Assembly: GCF_021173675.1 (NCBI RefSeq)
Contig: NZ_JAIHON010000003.1
Coordinates: 558,001-622,000 of the forward strand
Length of the DNA stretch: 64,000 bases
Origin: Streptomyces lincolnensis
GTDB lineage: Bacteria; Actinomycetota; Actinomycetes; Streptomycetales; Streptomycetaceae
Reading direction: 5' to 3'
Shown: in pieces, positions 62,934 to 64,000 of the stretch
Numbering within the stretch: position 1 is the stretch's first letter
How the letters are laid out: every line of letters starts with the position of its first letter
Notes under the pieces: generated by a model
What the model was told of the DNA's origin: nothing
The model's database searches: none
What the model saw: only the letters and a program-made list of their open reading frames with translations
Program-made: the position numbers and the translations under genes

Positions 62934-63076
62934 ACGAGGGGGCTTTGTCCTGTCTCCTCTCGTGGGGACCGGGTTCGGCATTCTTCGGCCGCGGTCCGCC
63001 ACGCTATTCGCAGAGATACGGCGACGGCTCTCATCGGGCCTGATCGTCGTGATCAGCAACCACGAAGGACACACTC

Positions 63077-63649
63077 ATGTCGACCGCCGTCCCGTACACA
63101 GCGCTGACCGGCGTTTACACCATTGACCCGGCACACAGCACCATCGGTTTCTCCGTCCGGCATGCCGTGATCGCGAATGTGCGTGGGCGGTTCGCCGCAT
63201 TCGAAGGGCTTGTCAAACTGGACGGGACCCACCCGACTCGCTCGGAGGCCTATCTGAGCATCCAAAGCGGCAGTCTGAGCACAGGGACACCGGACAGGGA
63301 CGCCCGCCTCCTGGGTCCGGACTTCCTCGACGCCGCCACGTATCCGCTGATGGCGTTCCGTTCCGTAGCCCTCGCAGACCACGGAGAAGCCCAGTTCCGG
63401 ATGTCGGGCTATCTCAGGATCAAAGACGTAGAACTCCCGCTTCATATGGACCTCGAGTTCGGGGGAGCCGTCCGGGACGACCTCGGACGCCAGCGTGTCG
63501 GCTTCTCCGGTACGGCCATCGTGCGCCGGTCCGATTGGGGACTTGGCTGGAGCACCCTCGCGGAGACCGGCGGCGCTCTTGTCAGCGACAAGGTGAAGTT
63601 GAGTCTCGACGTCTCCGCCGTTCAGCCGTCCCGCGCAGATGCTGCGTAA
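63077..63649 (+). CDS. YceI-family lipid-binding protein
   Basis: 190 residues from ATG 63077 (GAAGGA upstream), no signal peptide. GVYTIDPAHSTIGFSVRHAV is the hallmark start, followed by FAAFEGLVKLDGTHPTRSEA, DFLDAATYPLMAFRS and FSGTAIVRRSDWGL. The lipocalin-like barrel binds polyisoprenoid or other lipophilic molecules. Cytoplasmic location is inferred. Monocistronic. Confidence 0.9.
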   Translation: MSTAVPYTALTGVYTIDPAHSTIGFSVRHAVIANVRGRFAAFEGLVKLDGTHPTRSEAYLSIQSGSLSTGTPDRDARLLGPDFLDAATYPLMAFRSVALADHGEAQFRMSGYLRIKDVELPLHMDLEFGGAVRDDLGRQRVGFSGTAIVRRSDWGLGWSTLAETGGALVSDKVKLSLDVSAVQPSRADAA

Positions 63650-63840
63650 CCCGTTGGACGAGGCAGGCCGGTTGCTCGAAAGCGGCTCAGCACTCGGCCC
63701 GCACGCGTCGCCCTGCCAAAGTCGCCCGCCGCGCTTCCAGACCACGGGGAACAGGTGTGTCGGAAGGTGGTGTTGGGTCTACCCCTGTGGTGGTGCTGGA
63801 CCGCTGGTGAGCCGAGCGGGCCGTTTATAGCGTCGTGCTC

Positions 63841-64000
63841 ATGATGGATGACACGAACGAAGAACGAACGGGCACCACCAGGCGGACGGCATTGCGTGGG
63901 CTGGGCGTCGCGGTGGGTGGCGCGGCACTGGCCACCGGGCTCGGAGCCTCGCCGGCCGCGGCGGACCCGCGTCGCGGGCCCACCACCTACGTGCTGGTGC
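63841..64000 (+). CDS. Tat-exported alpha/beta hydrolase, 5' end only
   Basis: 53 codons are visible from ATG 63841 (ATG 63844 equally possible). A Tat signal TTRRTALRGLGVAVGGAALA ends near SPAAADP. The mature part begins GPTTYVLV, the usual first strand before the HGA oxyanion motif of alpha/beta hydrolases. The gene runs off the window. The gap 63650-63840 before it holds nothing I can assign. Confidence 0.65.
   Translation, partial: MMDDTNEERTGTTRRTALRGLGVAVGGAALATGLGASPAAADPRRGPTTYVLV

Noticed and set aside
1..64000. Biosynthetic gene cluster, prophage, insertion sequences, CRISPR array, tRNA genes
   Set aside because: Looked for PKS/NRPS modules, integrases, transposases, regularly spaced repeats and tRNA-like segments; none was recognised by eye. 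A tRNA search tool would settle the last.

Overview
The window looks like a Streptomyces (or very close actinomycete) chromosome, probably an arm rather than the core. The DNA is very GC-rich and codons end almost always in G or C. Many families typical of that group are present: ECF sigma factor with a CU044_5270 partner, Methyltransf_19/DUF574-type methyltransferase, DUF6230/DUF6114, DUF6461, Eis-like acetyltransferase, UvrA2 and many one-gene regulators. I see no rRNA, tRNA, transposase, phage module or CRISPR array.

Layout. 0-9 kb: a decayed GH42 tail, a secreted Asp-box/RICIN protein, an ECF sigma factor with its membrane partner, a methyltransferase, a GIY-YIG protein, and an ABC exporter co-transcribed with a NarL-type two-component pair. 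9-16 kb: a decayed phosphotransferase, a reductase, a TetR/alcohol dehydrogenase pair, small proteins, a Clp-N/HTH regulator with a compact operator-promoter, and a coiled-coil basic protein. 16-18.6 kb: an operon of a small protein, a trans-prenyl synthase and an MpaB/Lcp-type oxygenase. 18.8-22.2 kb: a sulfane-sulfur locus (ArsR-rhodanese regulator diverging from a persulfide-dioxygenase/rhodanese fusion and an MFS exporter). 22.3-27.4 kb: a TetR and an SDR sharing an operator motif but separated by a MerR gene and a DUF6230-DUF6114-exported protein operon. 27.6-36.4 kb: a CocE-type hydrolase and a GntR-controlled glyA-soxBDAG operon for sarcosine to glycine/serine conversion. 36.4-42.3 kb: a sugar ABC importer, a LacI regulator and a GH32-like glycosidase. 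42.4-64 kb: mostly regulator-plus-target pairs (XRE/SDR, ArsR/MFS, HxlR/NmrA, MarR/UvrA2, TetR/NmrA), acetyltransferases, methyltransferases, a membrane-anchored Mrr-like nuclease, a YceI protein and the start of a Tat-exported hydrolase.

Three themes stand out. First, at least nine gene relics carry internal deletions, truncations or single-base frameshifts: GH42, two phosphotransferases, GNAT, an HSL-type hydrolase, DUF6461, VOC, DUF1996 and an UlaG-like MBL protein. A MarR gene also has a shifted C-terminus. Second, almost every regulator has a recognisable palindromic or repeated operator beside its own start. Third, several regulators and small genes appear to be leaderless: a -10 hexamer ends 6-7 nt before the start codon and no Shine-Dalgarno sequence is visible.

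All functional calls come from reading motifs by eye. No database or structure search was run, so family names are recognition and pathway roles are inference.
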